Shown piece after piece: positions 8,101-8,663 of a stretch of 8,663 nt of DNA. The notes under the pieces were generated by a model that saw only the letters and a program-made list of their open reading frames with translations, was not told the origin of the DNA and searched no databases. A program made the translations under genes and the position numbers. The stretch's first letter is position 1. Every line of letters begins with the position of its first letter. The DNA is from a bacterium (GTDB lineage Bacteria > UBP14 > UBA6098 > B30-G16), in the NCBI GenBank assembly GCA_027007865.1, contig JALTEE010000186.1, positions 1 through 8,663 of the forward strand, given 5' to 3'.

Positions 8101-8663
8101 ACATTCTCCTGATTGGCAAAAACAGGCATCGGTGAAGAATATTACTATTTGCGCGGCATCCGCTCGCCACGAATAGTTGTTTATTGCTGCTTCGAGTGCA
8201 TCGAGGGACTGCTCGGGGACATCCCATCCGCCGAGTGCGCTCACATTGAAGAGTTTTGTGCGAAATGATGAATAATTCGATGTCATCTGATAGCCCGGTG
8301 TCGAATAGTCGAAATCCCAGGTATTAGCCCCATCTCCAAATGTCACACCGCCAAAACGGTAATCGTATCCTCTCGCATCGAGTTCTGACGCAAAGGCATC
8401 AATATTCGATTTTACATTATCGATTACTTCTGCCATCGAGCCTGTGCTGTCAATGACGAAAACAATATCGACAGCGCCAGTATCAATTCTGCAGCCGAGG
8501 TTGATGTCGAATTCATCCGACAGAGCGCTTTTCATAGAATATCGCACGCCACGATAGTTAAAATAAGCATTAGAAATCGATAGGATGCCATTTTGCTGCA
8601 CATTTGGTGGTGCTGCATATAGAGTAGAAAATTGCAAGATAGAAAGCAAAAACGGAACTATGT
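2125..8663 (-). CDS. Giant secreted VWA multidomain surface protein with T9SS-type C-terminal sorting domain (5' end missing)
   Basis: At least 2174 residues, stop TAG at 2125-2127. The frame stays open to the window edge: before the TTG at 8647-8649 it reads I-V-P-F, continuing the hydrophobic signal-peptide core, so the true start lies outside and this CDS is 5'-partial. Residue numbers count from that TTG. Order: signal peptide to about 12; VWA 60-262; Cys-rich linker 263-361; six Ig-like modules A-B-A-B-A-B (362-1010); two C modules (1011-1415); Cys-rich core (1416-1787); two GW modules (1789-1934); GDVVAVF domain (1978-2077); sorting domain (2088-2174). Known: VWA MIDAS domains bind ligands through a metal ion, and PNPFN-type C-termini direct T9SS export and anchoring. 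Inferred role: cell-surface adhesin, fibre or matrix protein. No enzyme domain is recognised. Odd: about 100 Cys, and no Lys between residues 133 and 1412. The Omp85 gene follows after 52 nt and may be co-transcribed. Confidence 0.93.
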   Translation of the reverse strand, partial: IVPFLLSILQFSTLYAAPPNVQQNGILSISNAYFNYRGVRYSMKSALSDEFDINLGCRIDTGAVDIVFVIDSTGSMAEVIDNVKSNIDAFASELDARGYDYRFGGVTFGDGANTWDFDYSTPGYQMTSNYSSFRTKLFNVSALGGWDVPEQSLDALEAAINNYSWRADAAQIVIFFTDACFCQSGECGSDCASTYNQSTVYSDILSSGCVLFASTANPVYCDPCASIGSSGATNWYQNIATATGGQWYSLSISWSTIFNDVIALIDTFEVVNFCVINNSGSSINPATATIVPGSCISVLSDDPQTYGPWSPGEEHCFVWQINAVPSCTGSDACFDAIVSGGGYSDTVRGCIFIEDCGCPGPDATLLCPPECYETTSYTACPNQNIQITITDDDTDIDETSIQLMVDGTPFTYPHSMTFEDNVLTWTPTSSWSNGQVVHYQLLQVENVNGCRTDSEINCSFTVDLQAPEIVDYTPASDTELLDTILSATADITDSLSGIDAMNLHYTINGAEFDLLSPYVSYYGDDASGTLLINGTFSQLGISDADTIEICVYVQDQVPASSGVCDLCGPNSDSLCWEVFAHLEGPVAQIISPQPGQITSCNNQCALILITDDDGVDASTIQLAVSSTTINDTFTIADSELLWANDTLRFCPDYDATLWQNNETVHIFLIEADDIYGNSLTSPLDWTFSVDIEPPVVINFFPLCGNVFHTLSPTISFDVSDNLSGFDETSLEIVFDGTDILYHSNPAISISGSHITVNTATAGLSWSGGDTISMCVNLADSPDICSPNDTTYCCEYFVATGGPTADIIRPFDSNWSSCPDEYISFALHDAEGVDASTISFDVDRSLYGISTLSIGSPGVSLIGDSTNYVVEYRPPSAFADGETVDVCVTSCDDILGNPLDSALCWEFYMDIAPPIVIDASPYDGEIIPDHTPEISFALDDIGSGVDNSSVSLTVNGSSYSIYEIGGTFFWDADSFGIEFDGGDTIQYCIHAEDNIDYCDDNELDTCITFIIQPGPSVNDVNFYEETDCDGQNTLFICYTLSGDTADISIRMSDDGGSTWDVPILSISDTAGDFGDNILMGTHCFQWLLSDDLPDYESDNFAVEITASIADSIVSTNIAYGAADSRNPEITLSCPTSIIAGETGTFNWSNYDMFPSSAPCSLRIVGCGIDELYLVSGTFFSWTAPDIECQCTLYIAARDSFCNWGHDTCAFFIDVPPTIDSVWFSEETDCDGENIVQICYILSGDSADISVQMSSDGSISWDVPLITLSDTAGNIGMGIETGTHCFYWNLGADLPDVEGCDFVVSVTGNSISGTVSDTSAIACLDSRPPNVMLDCPDEYLFNVGDTVYLDWAIDDSFPSNEPYTLHARWCSGETTIVIDGLNYNFVLPWSTICCDTVYFALAARDSFCNFGNDSCYILKIPGGTVTFDTSICLGDTLTLCCTTYVEQPLSNSNEHRNRRIDRTELKTAIDYTDTCCFDFIPITPGEDLICHTVFDTLAGCEYEECWHLTTCCLPEGIITQNIVSVDSIYGTYTTLFELEFDMFDFDSCYPCCNYDELHWFIETSSDTNWLPGPLTGYDNDTIIYISVACEESIEVCVDAVNLCSDILPCVAETCVVIYGDSCHPCCDISVEPSDTIVCETDPEITICAHINNLCSDWDDYDTIWWEIGTSDSIIGDSLWRANEFSLDDTCITISAEGTTFACVYGIADNDTCGDCSTIIVNYLPDTLRDTTLYLGQWLIVYYPGSDSSVLLSYLCDSIGSFTFCYTVDVPPCEPYQDCMNFDVIPPDVCCPLNDGWNQIGFNIEPDDTTLENAFFSIWDNLEQAIGEDGTYIRDVWNDLYGVHGGRGYWVRLSASDDLNIVGSIIPPNTAIPLSAGWHSIAYLLDGPLPPEDALASIAGKFDQVWGEEGVWIAGGIGDLEYMRPCKGYDIHITEQCTLDYSLHTGNWDDENLYDNLYDEECNCQSTAFLDTTVGPYTFVRTPNSCFYFGSATLDGAPVQAGDVVAVFRDTTCCGAKVVSADDGTYSVRAYGAVSPDPGFHYGEIPQFRIWKASNDTEFAASPLADSSEIYWENLNYRDVDLVAPAAISEFKQPDKISLTVIPNPFNSSLSIEYYLPEPGDITIAIYDIEGHRIKMLSNEHKFAGNHSIQWATNKATPSGAYFVKLTFGNNVIIKRVVLAR
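2128..2388 (-). other. T9SS type A-like C-terminal sorting domain
   Basis: Residues 2088-2174: ISLTVIPNPFN, then SIEYYLPEPGDITIAIYD, GHRIKML, G-x-H-S-I-Q-W, PSGAYFVKLT, and the final basic strand VIIKRVVLAR at the very C-terminus. This matches the Por/T9SS type A pattern, which directs export across the outer membrane and is usually cut off with the protein then linked to a surface lipid. A FlgD-like Ig fold is the close structural relative. Lysine reappears here after being nearly absent from the preceding body. Confidence 0.82.
2419..2718 (-). other. GDVVAVF-type beta domain before the sorting signal
   Basis: Residues about 1978-2077. Visible landmarks are G-x-A-x-L-D-G-A-P-V-Q-A-GDVVAVF, a Cys-Cys-Gly, SVRAYGA, then PQFRIWKASNDTEF and a closing VDLVA. 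I recall this arrangement (GD-x-V-x-VF ... C-x-G ... F-x-I-W) in surface proteins of the FCB group next to the C-terminal sorting domain. Its role is not known to me; structural or carbohydrate contact would be guesses. Confidence 0.55.
2845..3288 (-). repeat. Two tandem GW...KGY-type modules
   Basis: Residues about 1789-1856 and 1870-1934, period 81 residues. Copy one runs GWNQIGF, DGTYIRDVWNDL, GGRGYWVRL; copy two runs GWHSIAY, EDALASI, FDQVWGEEGVWI, LEYMRPCKGYDIHI. This pattern (GWN-x-I, then Q-V/A-x-G-(E)-D/E-G, then G-(K/R)-G-Y) is a small beta domain often found just before T9SS-type C-terminal domains. No function is known to me. Confidence 0.7.
3289..4404 (-). other. Cysteine-rich core region of the giant protein
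   Basis: Residues 1416-1787 hold about 34 cysteines in 372 residues, including six adjacent Cys-Cys pairs. SCYPCC (1541-1546) and SCHPCC (1615-1620) head two related segments that each continue through a Trp-rich strand (LHWFIETS / IWWEIGTS) and C-V-x-x-(V/I), suggesting an internal duplication of PKD- or Ig-like modules. A basic island, EHRNRRIDRTELK, lies at 1448-1460. I do not recognise a named domain. Confidence 0.6.
4405..5619 (-). repeat. Two tandem copies of a 200-residue C module
   Basis: Residues 1011-1210 and 1211-1415. The first halves share ETDCDG, ICY-x-LSGD-x-ADIS, WDVP, SDTAG, GTHCF-x-W and DLPD and are roughly half identical by eye. The second halves share P-x-x-x-L-x-CP, ARDSFCN-(W/F)-G and a final D-(T/S)-C. 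The first half looks like the LSGD...DGG-x-TW-x-VP...DLP beta module often seen in FCB-group surface proteins, here with added cysteines. The equivalent DNA segments lie 600 nt apart (for example 4971-4993 and 5571-5593), and the stretches I compared by eye are roughly three-quarters identical. Confidence 0.85.
5620..7566 (-). repeat. Three tandem copies of a two-module (A-B) Ig-like repeat
   Basis: Protein-level repeat at residues 362-1010. A modules (about 362-460, 581-688, 798-907) start near a Cys-Pro or Cys-x-x-x-Cys, contain D-x-x-G-V-D-A-S-T-I and end in W-x-F-x-V-D-I-x-P-P. B modules (about 461-580, 689-797, 908-1010) start P-P-x-V, contain D-x-x-S-G-x-D, and end with G-G-D-T-I, C-V-x-x-x-D and a final G-P. 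The repeat unit is about 220 residues (660 nt). They resemble the beta-sandwich modules common in FCB-group surface proteins. The DNA copies are well diverged, so the expansion is not recent. Confidence 0.8.
7864..8472 (-). other. VWA domain with MIDAS motif
   Basis: Residues 60-262. Strand DIVFVI leads into the metal-site motif D67-S-T-G-S71. GGWDVPEQSLDALEAAI (140-156) is the helix-start segment of the D-x-PE class of bacterial VWA domains, and IVIFFTDA (168-175) supplies D174 of the MIDAS. The end is marked by GGQWYSL and a final helix (FNDVIALI). Between the TDA strand and the next helix is an unusual loop with Cys at 176, 178, 183 and 187, followed by Cys 205, 217 and 220. The metal site looks intact, so ligand binding is plausible; the ligand cannot be told. 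Confidence 0.88.
8614..8663 (-). other. Signal peptide core of the giant protein (truncated by window edge)
   Basis: The frame encodes I-V-P-F-L-L-S-I-L-Q-F-S-T-L-Y-A-A-P-P, a hydrophobic helix followed by an L-Y-A-A site typical of signal peptidase I. The positively charged n-region and start codon are missing, so they must lie beyond 8663. This indicates Sec export to the periplasm before any later surface transport. Confidence 0.8.

Noticed and set aside
228..8663. Two-partner secretion (FhaC-like transporter plus TpsA exoprotein)
   Set aside because: The giant protein has a VWA head and a T9SS-like C-terminus and no TPS or haemagglutinin-repeat beta-helix, and the Omp85 protein has three POTRAs with BamA/TamA-type barrel motifs.

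Overview
The window holds three genes, all read on the minus strand: a very large, modular, secreted surface protein (2125-8663, running off the right edge), an Omp85-family outer-membrane protein (228-2072), and a proline tRNA with anticodon GGG (27-103). Reading along the minus strand, the order is giant protein, 52-nt gap, Omp85, 124-nt gap, tRNA. Coding density is high and nothing on the plus strand looks real. I see no mobile element, CRISPR array, riboswitch or convincing terminator.

Organism. The Omp85 protein shows a diderm. The giant protein ends in a domain with the motif IPNPFN and a Gly-Ala-Tyr-Phe-Val-Lys strand near the C-terminus, the hallmark of the type A sorting domain of the type IX secretion system (T9SS, Por). 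Together with the module set, this points to the Fibrobacterota-Chlorobiota-Bacteroidota (FCB) side of the tree, including candidate lineages such as Cloacimonadota, Marinimicrobia, KSB1 or WOR-3. I cannot choose among these. The Omp85 start has no clear Shine-Dalgarno sequence, only AT-rich upstream DNA, which fits that assignment weakly.

Giant protein, N- to C-terminus (numbering from the in-frame TTG at 8649): hydrophobic signal peptide; VWA domain with an intact DSTGS MIDAS and a cysteine-rich loop; short Cys-rich linker domain; three copies of a two-module A-B Ig-like unit; two copies of a 200-residue C module; an extremely Cys-rich core of about 370 residues; two copies of an 80-residue GW...G-Y module; one domain of the GDVVAVF type; the sorting domain. 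The most striking property is composition: no lysine from residue 133 to 1412, only two lysines from 133 to 1893, and about 100 cysteines. The neighbouring Omp85 protein has over 40 lysines and one cysteine in 614 residues, so this is a property of the protein and not of the genome.

How the genes may work together (inference). The giant protein is probably exported by Sec and then by a T9SS, and displayed on the cell surface as a disulfide-stabilised adhesin or surface-layer type fibre. The Omp85 protein just downstream looks like a general BamA/TamA-type barrel insertase. Close spacing suggests co-transcription, but nothing in the sequence proves a functional link.
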